From Adelphocoris suturalis (lineage: Eukaryota; Arthropoda; Insecta; Hemiptera; Miridae), in NCBI GenBank assembly GCA_030762985.1, contig CM061050.1, positions 53,168,316 through 53,232,315 on the forward strand: 64,000 nucleotides of DNA, given 5' to 3'. How positions within the stretch are numbered: the first letter of the stretch is position 1; each line of letters begins with the position of its first letter. The notes under the pieces were generated by a model. It searched no databases, was not told where the DNA came from, and saw only the letters and a program-made list of their open reading frames with translations. The position numbers and the translations under genes are program-made. Positions 1-10,369 of the stretch are shown here, in pieces.

Positions 1-246
1 ACGAGTAAATTTCTCTCAAGTTTTGAGTATCTTTACGAAAGTGTATTGAATTTGAATTTTTTACCTTGACCATTTCTAGAAATATCCTTTTTTGCAAATT
101 TGATTCTCTTCCTACAATTTTGAACTTTTTGAAGTCCATAGTATGTCCTAAAGATCTGCAATGGACAACTAACACGTTTTTTTTATCGTCTTATCGTGGA
201 TCCGATTCATGTTTTGAGAAACGACGCCGAACGGACTGACACGTTT
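1..246. other. No gene seen (left edge)
   Basis: AT-rich sequence with no recognisable coding region or repeat border. It ends at the 8-bp target duplication of the hAT element that starts at 255. Confidence 0.5.
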
Positions 247-254
247 CCCCCACA

Positions 255-1790
255 TAGGGACGTTCCGATACTATCGATATGAGTAGGTGTCGATACTTTT
301 GTTTCGATACTACTGGTATCGTATTGGTATCGAATCATCCGATATTACAGTAGTATAGAAAGAAAATCCGCAGTATCGAATGAGTACTTCCTTTCTAGAT
401 TAACATAATTTTAATTTTTCGTAAGGTTTATTTTTCAACAATATTGAAATTTCGAGTGCTCAGTTTTGTCAATACAGAAGTAGTAGCTTGCTTTAGAAGA
501 TGCAACACGTATATGGTTGGGCGACGCCCGACTGCCTCCCTGCCAGGAGTTGCTCATTTTTGGCGATGATGAGTGCCACCCCGGTAAATAGGCGGTAAGT
601 TCGTGGGGCACCCAGCTGCCACCCCGCTCGAACGGAGCAAGTGATGAGCGAGTGAGTGAGGTGAGTACTTGCTGAAAAATTATGCCAACTCGACTGCTCC
701 GTTTCCTCCTGCTGTCTAGGCCTCAAGGACCAGCGACACAACAAAAACGACTAATGCCTGTGAGTCGTTCAACTCACACTTCAACGATAACTTCCCATCA
801 ACCCATCCGAACATTTATTTATTCTTGGACCAATGTCTGGCGTTCCCAAACGTAGACGTCTAAGCAAAAATTATTTCCGCGAGTGAACAGTCGGTGCAAG
901 ACTTGAGACGTTCGTCTACCAAGAACAAACAAAAGTGGGTGCAAAAAACTTGTTGAACGCTACGAAAACAACGAAATTTCGATGCTTGCTTTTGTGAAAC
1001 TCATATCGGCGAAACTGCGCCCTCACTTGGAAGATGAATGACTTAGTTGTTACTGTTGATGTTGCATAAGATTTTGTTTCATATTGTGTTCTTGACGCGT
1101 GCAATGAATTCCGGTACCACATTCGTTCAACTATCCATTTGTAATATCATTATTTATAATAAAGTGCATGGAGAATTTTTGAGTTTATTGACGTTTGGCG
1201 TGGCACTTGTCTACTGGCTGATTAGGGGCGGGGAGGCAGTTGTCTATAGGCCGTTTATGGCCGGGTGGCACTTGAGAAAAAATTCACGAGTAGGGAGGCA
1301 GTTGGGAACCGCCCATATGGTTGGTGGTGGTGTGGTGGTGGTAGTAGGTGGTAGTAGGTAGCTAGTGTTTTCAATTCAAGTCAGGTCGACATCGACACTA
1401 AGAAGAAGGGATTGTTCGGTTTTCTGTTATCACCAAGTTCGGTCCTTCGGTCACGAAGTTACCACTGTTCGGTCACATTGTGTTACTCATGTGTTGTGTG
1501 TATGCTGTTTCTGTGCCAGAGATTGGTTTGGATTAAATAATACATAAAAAAATATTATATTATCTTTGCATTTTTTACATTTTGTATTACAATAAAGCTT
1601 TTGTATAATTACAAACGTCCGGTTTTGTCTAGATTTTTTTTTTAAAGCTTGTATCAAGACCATGTAGGTACTCATTTGATACTACTCATATCGATACTTT
1701 TCATTCGATACTTTATCGAAATCGATACCATTGATTCGATACTGATTCGATACCAAATATCGTATCGAAAGTGGTATCGGAACGTCCCTA
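255..1790. mobile_element. Non-autonomous hAT-like element, 1.5 kb
   Basis: The left end reads TAGGGACGTTCCGATAC and the right end is its reverse complement. Both are followed inwards by stretches rich in short GATAC/GTATC motifs (about 270-370 and 1680-1780). Directly outside both ends is the same 8-bp word, CCCCCACA (247-254 and 1791-1798), which is the target duplication length of hAT transposases. The inside carries further inverted blocks with repeated TGCCACC and CTGCCTCCC words (about 515-625 against 1195-1310) and short open frames that resemble no protein I know. I read it as a deletion or capture derivative moved in trans by a hAT transposase. Confidence 0.85.
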
Positions 1791-1798
1791 CCCCCACA

Positions 1799-2127
1799 TA
1801 TTATACTTATTTTTTCACACCCACCACTACCACAAGGGATCTGGTAGACCAAGTCTAAACGTTGTTCTTTTGGTGTGAAATCTTTTAGTTTGGAAAATAG
1901 TGGTATGTTTGTTTCAAGTGTTCGAAATGCAATTTTGACGTGTTTATAGGGCTCGAAAATCTTTGTAATTTGATAATATATAAAGCTTGTTATAAAGCAG
2001 GTGAGAAAATCCCACAAATAATCATATTGAATAATGCGAGGCTTCACATGGTTTTCTAAAATACACGTTGCTGGTGTTCCTTCCGTGTATACCTGTAGAT
2101 ACAGGGAAGCATTGCTTTCATTTTTGG
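1799..2127. other. No gene seen
   Basis: AT-rich sequence between the hAT element and a tandem repeat unit. A 121-codon open frame on the minus strand (1682-2047) crosses the hAT border and resembles nothing known, so I do not treat it as a gene. Confidence 0.4.
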
Positions 2128-2443
2128 GTCTCCCAAATCAAAATTTCCACTCGTATTTTACGTTCTACGAACAACTTTCGTTCCGTGTCTGTCTGTGACG
2201 ATTTGATCATCCCATATCAATTTCAACATGATTGTATCATTAATAGCTACTGCGCATGCGCCTGTAACGACCTTAATTTTCACCGTTGTCATCCGAATTC
2301 GATGAAATTGTCAGCGAATGAGCGGTTTAGGTTGTAGATGGTCCCCATCAGTTTCATTTATGCCAAATCAATACATTCTGCGCATGCGCAAACGTAAATT
2401 CCATTACGCTCCATTTTTTCACACTCTTGTCGTTCGATTTTGC
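2128..2443. repeat. Direct repeat unit, copy 1 (TGCGCATGCGCA-bearing)
   Basis: This stretch is repeated in the same orientation at about 3222-3577. Shared blocks include AATCAAAATTTC, TTTTACGTTCTA, AACAACTTTCGTTCC, GATTGTATCATTAA and the palindromic CTGCGCATGCGCAAA. The Harbinger element at 2447-3177 separates the copies. Confidence 0.65.
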
Positions 2444-2446
2444 TTA

Positions 2447-3177
2447 AGCGGCCCATAGACGATCAATATTATTGTGCTATTTGGATTGCACAATACTTTG
2501 ACGGCCGCCCACAGACGCTCAATATTATTGTACAATAAGTTGGTTTGTGCAATAAATTGAATCGTGTGGGGGTGATATTGACGGTTGTACAATATTTGGC
2601 ACATTCACGAGCACAGACGATCAATTTGCTTGGCAACAGGTTGTGCAAACAGTTCTCGCCAGAACTTCATACGGTGAAGATGTTGAGTGAAACTGAGTTG
2701 TGTGCTGTTGCTATTGCTGTAGCGGTAAGTGCAAAGAAGAGAAAAAAAAGAACAGAGCTCGCGAAAAGGGAGAAAATGGGCCAAACAGTGGTTCATTGAC
2801 AGGGAGAAACACACCCACGAAACATTACTGAATGAACTGAGAGTTGCTGAACCAAATGATTTTCGCAACTTTTTACGGATGGACGGAGTATTATTCGACG
2901 AACTTCTCGCTTTGGTAACTCCTCAAGTTGAGAAAATCAACACTACCATGCGCGATGCTATTCCTGCAAGCCAACGGTTGTCTGTGAGACAGACTGACGG
3001 AATATTGCGCAATGTTGCCTACAGACGGCACAATTCTTTCCCGTTTGCACAATAAATTTTCACGGATTTGAATTTTACGCAATATATTGCACAACCTTTC
3101 AATGTCGTCTACACACGATCAGTTTTATTTTACAACCTGGGATATTGCACAATAATATTGATCGTCCATGGGCCGCT
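2447..3177 (+). mobile_element. PIF/Harbinger element, internally deleted
   Basis: The ends are inverted repeats of about 32 bp beginning AGCGGCCCATAGACGATCAA, with CAATATTATTGTGC further in. TTA stands outside each end (2444-2446 and 3178-3180), the 3-bp target typical of PIF/Harbinger. The inside holds only the N-terminal part of a HARBI1-like transposase, and the DDE core is absent. At 731 bp it is far shorter than an autonomous element. Confidence 0.85.
2681..3055 (+). pseudogene. HARBI1-like transposase, N-terminal remnant
   Basis: From 2729 the frame reads basic residues, then LLNELRVAEPNDFRNFLRM and an FDELLALVTPQVEK segment, followed by RDAIPASQRLSV. This is the characteristic N-terminal region of Harbinger transposases (HARBI1 family), which precedes the DDE nuclease. 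An ATG at 2681 opens a neighbouring frame (MLSETELC...) that would need a one-base shift near 2730 to join it; a GTAAGT at about 2726 could instead be a splice donor. The frame ends at 3055 and nothing of the nuclease domain follows before the right terminal repeat. It cannot make an active enzyme, although the element may have been mobilised in trans. Confidence 0.75.
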
Positions 3178-3221
3178 TTAAATGTGGATGATAGATTGAA
3201 GAAGATGACTTGATTACCTCT

Positions 3222-3577
3222 CATCAATTTCAACACGATTGTATCATTAACAGCTCCTGCGCATGTGGCAATGTGAAATATTTGTAATGTGTAATTGTGG
3301 GTCTCCGTAATCAAAATTTCTTCTCACATTTTACGTTCTAGGCTATCCTGAACAACTTTCGTTCCTTGTCGGTCTGTGTGTGCCGTAAGTCTTCAAATCG
3401 TTGTTTCTACAGTTTTCATCCGATTTTGATAAAATTTTCAGGGAATCTGCTGATTAGATCGTAGATGATCTCCTTCAATTTTCATTGATCCCAAAATATA
3501 TACTTCACTCTGCGCATGCGCAAAAGTAAATTCCTTACAGCCTCATTTTCTCAAGCCCAGGTCGTCTGATCTCGCTC
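3222..3577. repeat. Direct repeat unit, copy 2
   Basis: Second copy of the unit at 2128-2443, with about the same block order and again a CTGCGCATGCGCAAA palindrome (about 3511). The two copies probably made one tandem array before the Harbinger element inserted. Confidence 0.65.
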
Positions 3578-4051
3578 AAATTTCGAGGATACTTGGGAGA
3601 AAACGGTTTGAGCATTCCATGCGCGATGGTGTAATCCTTGCACTGAGCTCAATTCCCAGTTCTCATCAGCTTTTGATGAAATTTTCACGGAATTTGAAAC
3701 AATCTTAAACATTTCAGTGATGTACGCATTCATGTTATAGAAACTTTTTTTCCCTGATTCTCTGTGGAACATCAAGAGAGGAATGCAATATGAGGCTCCA
3801 GCCTAATCAGCTGAGTGAGCTTTAATAGGGAGTCTATGGAACATCAAGAGACTAATAAAATGGTGGACTCTGTTTTTATCAGCTGAATGAGCTTAATTCT
3901 GTCCTGTTCGCCCTAGAAAGTATGTAATTTACGATGACATTAGACATTACATATGTTTGTCTTTTTCTTTCACCTTGGCCGATTACAAAGGTTATTATTC
4001 ATTATTGAGAATAATAAACCGAAAAGATTTCACTTTGGTATCAGACATGTT
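3578..4051. other. No gene; dispersed CAGCTGAGTGAGCT repeat
   Basis: No coding region. About 3800-3905 contains AATCAGCTGAGTGAGCTTTA and a second, similar block, related to copies near 7690-7850 and 63000-63150. Confidence 0.45.
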
Positions 4052-4537
4052 CAGTGTTGGGCATAATCTTATCGTCAAATACGAATACGGTTGTAATCGC
4101 GATAAATATTCGTTTATTCTGAGTCAACTGCAATTATGTTAGTATTCAATCAACCCATAAAAATGCGTCACGGTCATCAATTTCAATAGGGCGCCCCTCC
4201 TATAATATGCGAAGCCTTTCTAATATTACCTAACTTCAGTGGGACGTCCTATTGAAATAGATTCGAGACAAATAGGCTGGGCTCCAATCGTTGAATTCGC
4301 TTTAAGGACGTCCCTCTGAAGCTAGGTAATATTAGCAAGGCTTCGCACATTATAGGAGGGACGCCCTATTGAAATTGATGACCGTGACGCATTTTTATGG
4401 GTTGTATTCGTGTAATTGTCGGCAGACGAATACGATTACACGAATACGAATATAATCGCAGTTGACTCAGAATCAACGAATAATTATTGCTATTACAATC
4501 TTATTCGTATTTGACGATAAGATTATGCCCAACACTG
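4052..4537. mobile_element. Palindromic MITE, 486 bp
   Basis: Almost the whole element is one imperfect hairpin. The left end, CAGTGTTGGGCATAATCTTA, and the following CGTCAAATACGAATACG are mirrored at the right end. The inner arms also match: CCCATAAAAATGCGTCACGG and AATAGGGCG at 4155-4193 pair with 4362-4402. A CAG...CTG end suggests a hAT-type MITE. No clean 8-bp target duplication is visible, so the superfamily is an inference. Confidence 0.75.
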
Positions 4538-6589
4538 CCTGTTTCTGGAGATTTCCAGTCATATTTCTTCAGACTGATGACATTAACATCTTCTTAGCCT
4601 TTTGAGGATTTGGGGAAATAAGAAGAAAAAATAAAATAAAATTAACAAACAAAACCCATGCCTAACGATCCTCCAATTGTCATTGTCCTCTTTCTTCATC
4701 CGTCTTCCACGCTTTCGACCTTCGTCGCTCCCTCCTCTGCGATTCCTTGGTGAATTATTTCGTCCGACTTTCCCTTAGGGGTCTGAGGTCACTTGTTTCC
4801 ACTGCTGCCAACTACTCGAGGGATTTTTAAGGGCTCTCAGAGCCCTGGGGGGATAAATTCTGCGGGGAGAGGGATTTCTCGGGGATTTTCTAGCTTCACT
4901 GAAGAAGAAGAAAAAAGCATATTATACTCAAACAAAGATATGTATTGCAATAAATTGCAATAATTTCTTATTTAAATCAAAATAAACATTACGGCATGGA
5001 AATCCGTCTGCCGGAAGTTAGGACCTTTTTTTCTTTTAAACATGAATAAAATAACAGAACACATATACTTAAAGTAAATAACTCTCTCTATCTCTAACTG
5101 AAGCAAATAAACACTACCTCATTCTTAATCCTCGATGGCCTTACTAACTAAATTAAATTATTCAAAACTTCAAAAATTAAATTCTCTGAAAAGAAAAGAA
5201 CGATAACTCTAGGTGAAATGAACAGAGGGGCGTCGCAGAAATGCTAGCCAATTACCGTAATTTCTTAATAAAGATAAGTTTGATAAAGATAAAGTTTGCT
5301 TCGAAGGACCACAGCTAACGCTGAAAGATAAAGATATGAGAGTGTGAGGCGTTGAAATAAAAGAAAGAGATGATGTTGGTTCACTTGTAAAGATACGTGT
5401 ATTAGGTATAAAGTTACACGTGTTGAACTGATGGTGCACCTACCTACCTACCTAAATTATGGCCAATAAAAATTATATACTGAAACGATGGTACCGTGAT
5501 GTGATGTCTTGCTGATGAGATGAATCCTCTCCAGTTCATCCAGGAATCCAGGAATTCCAGAACAGGCAGAAAAGGGCTTTCCCAAACTTCGGTAGCCAAG
5601 AGGTAGGCTGGGAAAAGTTCCAACAAAAGTAGAAAAACTCCGAAACGCACAAAATTCGGCTTCCTCAAAGCAAAAGAAAAGTTCAGCCAGTTCACGTGAA
5701 CGTTGTTCAATAAGTTGCAAAACGGAAGGCGGTGGTATACCATCAACAACTTGTAAAAAATCGGGAGATCTCCTCGAGCGCTAAACAGTTTAAACTCAGA
5801 TTTCAATATGGCTAAAATCCTGGTTTTTTTTCCAGCGAAACTCGCTTCCCGCGCTTTTCTGCATCTACCCTAGGAAAAGGTGGTAGAAAACTGCAAGATA
5901 TTCTGCCAAAAGCCAGTGGGTGGTAGGCATGGAACCACTGGATACTTGAGTTTTCATTATGACGTCACTAGGATGTAGCAGGGTGATTTCAGCAGATCCG
6001 TGGGAGGAAGAGTATTCCGGATATAATACGTTTATAAGGAACATTATCCTAGAATTTAGTGTAAGTAAGAACTGCCTATTCTTTTCAAAAATCAGTTTCA
6101 TGAATTGCGGGTTTGGATTCCCTAGGAAACAATAATTGCATCCCCGGCTGGTGAAGAACATTGAAAACCAACCAACCTAATCATATCACAGGGTTGGTGC
6201 GAATATTCGATTTACAACTGTTATCAATAAAGATTATGTGCGGACGACGATTATGAGCTAAACAGTTGAAATAACAAAATAAAGTGAGTCTAAAACAATA
6301 TGAAAACGGACAGTGGTTATCTAAGTGAAAGTGTTGGCAACAGAGGTATGGATAATTATTTGAATGAGTCGTAAATCAACGACAGGTAACATGGTTTCTT
6401 TCCACTAGGTTGATTTACAAAACTGTCCCAGTCTAGTCCTATCCGGGCCGTTGAGAATTACGATTGTAGCAATTCGGAACTCCGACAATATCGGGCATCT
6501 ACAGAAAAAGTGAAAGACGTCCTCTCGGTCGTGAAGATTGCACATCGATCACTCTTCTGGTATATCCGTATCATAGGGTTTGACATTTA
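4538..6589. other. No gene recognised, 2 kb
   Basis: No exon, conserved domain or terminal repeat was identified. A 120-codon minus-strand frame at 5444-5806 has no recognisable motif and overlaps another open frame, so I take it as chance. A short ACCTACCTACCT run is at about 5440. Confidence 0.4.
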
Positions 6590-7165
6590 AATGCAAGGAT
6601 TCCACACGAATTTTAAATGCCTAACGTGCAACATGCATTGGAACCCCAGCGTCAGACTGAAGAATCGTACGTCTGTATCCAGGATCCAACTCACCGTATA
6701 GAGTGAAAAACTCGGAAGTCTCAACTCTTCCTCGAAACCATGATCGCCTATTGGCACTGAATGCAGCGACCAGCTGATCTATGTCCGACTTGACAACTCT
6801 GTGGTCAAGAGATGAAAGATTGTCCGGATGGTTTAACTTGGTACAGAGTGCAGAATAATGCTTAGCAAAACCCGCGCAACTTCTTATCGTCTCAACAGCC
6901 AGATTTTCGGAAGACGGAATCCAGACATCTTGAGGACCTTCAATAAGTAGTACAAGTGCATTTTCTGAATGAACAGCGATGATGTGTCAAGCTCTGACTC
7001 TAGATATACAATATAATTAGGCGTGAATGAAGATTAGTGAAACAGTCTTTTGACAAAGACCAACTGTACACTTTCGACCGAATCGTACTCCTTGTTTCCC
7101 CATACCTCAGCTGAATAGCAGAGTATAGCCCTCATGATGGCGTTGAAAATCTCCATTTTGGCTGA
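6590..7165 (-). pseudogene. LINE reverse transcriptase, C-terminal relic
   Basis: Reading down from about 7165 on the minus strand, the frame gives MEIFNAIMRAILCYSAEVWG, then a segment with VQLVFVKRLFH, a stop, and TPNYIVYLESELD followed by KMHLYYLLKVLKMSG. This order (AEVWG, then KR-LF, then P-Y-V-LE) is typical of the thumb and connection region after the reverse transcriptase core in non-LTR retrotransposons. At least two stops interrupt it, and no 5' part or tail is attached. It is a dead fragment; the clade cannot be decided. Confidence 0.7.
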
Positions 7166-7689
7166 TAATGGGACGCTTCACTGCCAATCCTTGATTTCGG
7201 GTGTAGTTCTTTATGTGTCCCAAATTTTTAAAAAACCGAGCTTTTGCCGGTGCTTGCCGAGTTGTCGTCATTCTGACTATGTGTGTTTCCTCAAAAATAT
7301 TAAAATTTCTCAATTCAAAAGTATAATTGACAACAAGCACTTTGACCAACCATAACTGGTCACAGCTTAGCAACCCATCTATTACAAAACTATGCTCTGA
7401 TGAGGCCATTCAAGGTTAAAGCGCTCAGCAATAGACCAATAAACTACTTACTAAGAGATGCCTGAAATACGAGTATCTCGCCCTCAATCAATTCAACCTA
7501 CGCAAGGATTAGGCAACATCTAATCCTTACCACATAACCTATTTCAAACCAATGTAAATCTGTCAATATCCTACTGAAAAATGAATTTGATGAATGTTTC
7601 GGAAACTCGGAATCTCGTCTTTCCCACGATTTCATGATAGATTAACTTTCTCTTCTGCGTACATGAGAAATATGGAATTGAAAAAAGTG
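7166..7689. other. No gene seen
   Basis: No supported coding region. The overlapping open frames at 7107-7409 (minus) and 7134-7355 (plus) look like chance. Confidence 0.4.
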
Positions 7690-7990
7690 GGGACACATAC
7701 GGAACTCAGCGAGAGAGTGAGCTCATTCAGCTGATTAGGGAAGAGCCAATAATGGCAATCGTCTCTTAGTGTCCCAGAGAGTCTCCCTATCAAATTTCAA
7801 CTTCCTAGGATGAACAGAAAAGAATTTAGCTCACTAACAAAAAGACATTAAACACCCATGCAATTCGAGGACTTCCCAATAGCATTTCTAATGATTTCTG
7901 GTTTCATTCTTGCTGTATAGTTACCGAATTTGTTTACCGGTATCGCATTACGATTTTTGATTTGAAAATTATGTTGAATTTCATGACCTC
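7690..7990. repeat. Dispersed repeat, copy lacking the 61.9-kb MITE
   Basis: This stretch is the reverse-complement relative of sequence on both sides of the MITE at 61929-62995. Shared blocks include TTACCGAATTTGTTTACCGG, TTTCTAATGATTTC and, on the other side, CATCCTAGGAAGTTGAAATT. Read on the minus strand it passes uninterrupted through TTTGTTAGTGAGCTAA, the pre-insertion sequence of that MITE. Confidence 0.7.
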
Positions 7991-8739
7991 CATAGACATA
8001 TTCATGTCAACATGTGTTGCAGTTAGCTAAAATTGCCTAATGTGATATAATCATTAATTGAATTTATTACACATAAATTATACATATTTTTTCGTGTGTA
8101 CTCTTGATTTTTTTTATCTTTACCTTTCTTGGTTTGGTTAACATTTAAATTTTTCAGCAGTGGCTCTGCCTTGCGCCTTTCGTGTGGAAGGGTGATGGGG
8201 AAAACTGCAAGAACCCACATTCCTTCCAATAATTCCAAATATATCTCACTCGCTTCTCATGTTAGGGAATACAAGTTTCTGAAGGAGGTATTATACAGGG
8301 TGTCCAACGAGACGTTGACCCCCCTGTTAGAATCGTTTTCTGGATTAAAAAAAAAAAAATTTTTTTTTCAATCTTCATGTTTTTTTGTGAGAATCTCAGA
8401 AATGACAAAATTGCGCAGCGTGCAATTGCGCAACCAACATCAACTTTGTTTTTTTCAAATGGGAACCACCCTTTTTTATTCCATATTCGGATTCTAAACA
8501 CAATTTCATGAAGATTTGACCCCTCATTCGATTTTTTCGGCCTTGCGCGACCCGTTCAGCGAGCGCTCAAACTTGAGCAACCCTACGGTTGCGCCGAAAT
8601 TCGGATGTACGAAGTGACACATGAAAATTCATTATTTTTCGACGCTGAGTCACGTGGTGCTATCCGTTTTTTTTATTTTACTAAATGTCAACGCTTTTAC
8701 AGCCCAAAATGTGGTTATTTTGAGCAATAAATAGGGTTG
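7991..8739. other. No gene recognised
   Basis: AT-rich. A phrase ACAGGGTGTCCAACGAGACG at about 8297 resembles the end of a DNA transposon, but no matching opposite end was found. The frames at 8129-8501 run through homopolymers and show no domain. Confidence 0.35.
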
Positions 8740-9330
8740 TGTAGAATGGCATCGAAGAGTAACGGCGTCGAAAACAGGTGAAATACAAACATTTATGATG
8801 ACAACGGCGTCGAAAGATAGCGGCGTATAAAATACGGAATTATATATAAGGTAACGCTCATCCGTGTCGAAAAATAAAAAAGCTCAACCAAATAGATAAT
8901 GTGCCCCTGTTTTCGACGCCGTTCTATATCGCATTTAACTGTGTCGAAAGTTTTAGGCACGAAAACTCCACGTGTGTAACGGCGTCGAAAAACAGCCGCA
9001 TCGAAATGGATACTTCCCCAAAGGAGGCCTCTGCATAGTTCTGTTTAGTATCCATCTTTCATCCTTCTTCACCTTTTCGACGCGGTTGTTCTTCGATGCC
9101 GCTAACCCCCTTTTCGTTTTATACGCGGTTATTCTTCGTCGCGTTTCAGCTACTTCTGAAAGTTTATACGCCGCTGTTCTTCGGCGCCAGTATTTCCTAT
9201 TTTATACACGGTTATTCTTCGATGCGGTTGTACACTACATTGAGATATTATTTGAAAAACCTCCTTTTTATACGTGGTTACTCATTCGACGCGGCTGTTC
9301 TTCGACGCGGCTGTGCGCTCCCATAAATAG
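8740..9330. repeat. CGGCGTCGAA motif array with strand switch
   Basis: A 10-12 bp motif close to CGGCGTCGAA recurs about a dozen times, irregularly spaced. Up to about 9010 most copies read on the plus strand (8769, 8808, 8978, GTGTCGAAA forms at 8865 and 8941). From about 9075 to 9320 they read as TTCGACGCGG/TTCGATGCGG, that is, on the minus strand, often preceded by TATACGCGG or TGTTC. The region looks like two arms of a degenerate inverted structure. The open frames across it (for example 8972-9352) simply translate the motif. Confidence 0.6.
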
Positions 9331-9394
9331 TCTTCCGAGTTGTGTCTGTTGAATTTTCATAGTTATTAAACGCTGATTCGCGCAAGTGCAACTC

Positions 9395-9426
<32 letters not shown>

Positions 9427-10036
9427 CCCAAAGTTTTCAAGAGAAAAATAAATTATTCCTTGCGAGTGAACAGACGAGAGGAGTCCAAGTATCATCAAAA
9501 CAGAGGTTCAAAGTTGGGATGTAAGATATCTCTAGAAAGTTTACGTTTCCTGCCAAATCATGAAGGCGATTTATCGCTTATTAGCCCCCAGGTTCATGAT
9601 GGCATAGATCTCGCACACGGAACTGGGAAGAATAAGCTTATTCCAATGAACAAACCAGTGGCCAAACGGTTAGTCGTAGGAAAAATCGTCCGGAGTGAAA
9701 CATCTATGGAATTTCGTCTACTTTCATTTGAACTTAATGATTTTTGCGAAAAAACGCAATAGTTTCCAAGATATGGTCAAAAAACCGGAAAAAATGCCAA
9801 AATCTTGACTAAAATTGCAAAAAAACAAATTTTCCGGGCAAAATTTCTGTCAGCAAACCTCATATTTGTGTTCAGCGACCCAAAAAACATGAAGGGTGCA
9901 AGAATTACTACTGGAGAAACTTACCCCTATTTCCCCTTTTTTGAGCCTGAATGACTAGCCCAATATGAGCAGTGGGCTCATGTGATATATGTTCACTCAT
10001 TTGACTCGTTTGTTGATGTCCGCATTTCCTTTTCAG
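9331..10036. other. Intron sequence with poly(T), no gene
   Basis: Contains a T run of about 30 at 9396-9426. A 100-codon frame at 9460-9762 has no recognisable domain. The segment ends in the polypyrimidine tract and AG before the bestrophin exon. Confidence 0.4.
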
Positions 10037-10278
10037 GTTTAATGACGGATAACGAGAAGTGCATCGTGATAGATCTCAACGACAAGTTCCCCCGACATTC
10101 GAAACACTGGCTGCCGATCGTGTGGGCGACTGCGATCGTGACGCGAGCCCGGAAGGAAGGCCGGATAAGAGATGACTTCTCCGTCAAAACCATCATCGAC
10201 GAGCTCAACATTTTCCGCGGCAAGTGCGGGATGCTCCTGAATTACGATACGATTAGCGTCCCACTTGTTTATACGCAG
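10037..10278 (+). CDS. Best: Bestrophin exon a (first seen in window)
   Basis: Bestrophins form pentameric chloride channels in the plasma membrane, gated by calcium in the animal proteins studied. This exon encodes the cytosolic stretch with HSKHWLPIVWATAIV, TRARKEGRIRDDFSVKTI and the strongly conserved YDTISVPLVYTQ that leads into the next membrane helix. The acceptor is a pyrimidine tract plus TTTTCAG, the donor is CAG/GTAAGT. The exon starts one base into a codon and ends in phase 0. An in-frame ATG near the start is internal: relatives carry about 150 further residues with the first membrane helices, so the start codon lies upstream of the window. Which insect bestrophin paralogue this is cannot be said from the window. 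Confidence 0.95.
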
Positions 10279-10369
10279 GTAAGTACTCATAACGTTTCTT
10301 TATTCGGACAGTACAGATTATAACAAGCTTTAATATATAAGTTTAATATAAGAGTTTAATTAAAACATC
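10279..10369. other. Intron a-b, first part
   Basis: GTAAGT donor followed by AT-rich intron. The intron is about 4.2 kb and hosts the DUF7869-like element, a SINE head and several simple repeats. Confidence 0.6.

Noticed and set aside
1682..2047. 121-codon minus-strand open frame
   Set aside because: It crosses the right border of the hAT element and its target duplication, so its N- and C-terminal parts have different origins.
4052..4537. hAT target duplication for the palindromic MITE
   Set aside because: The 8-bp words outside the ends (GACATGTT and CCTGTTTC) match at too few positions to count.
5444..5806. 120-codon minus-strand open frame as a gene
   Set aside because: No domain, no splice context, and another frame on the same strand overlaps it. 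Composition matches surrounding non-coding DNA.
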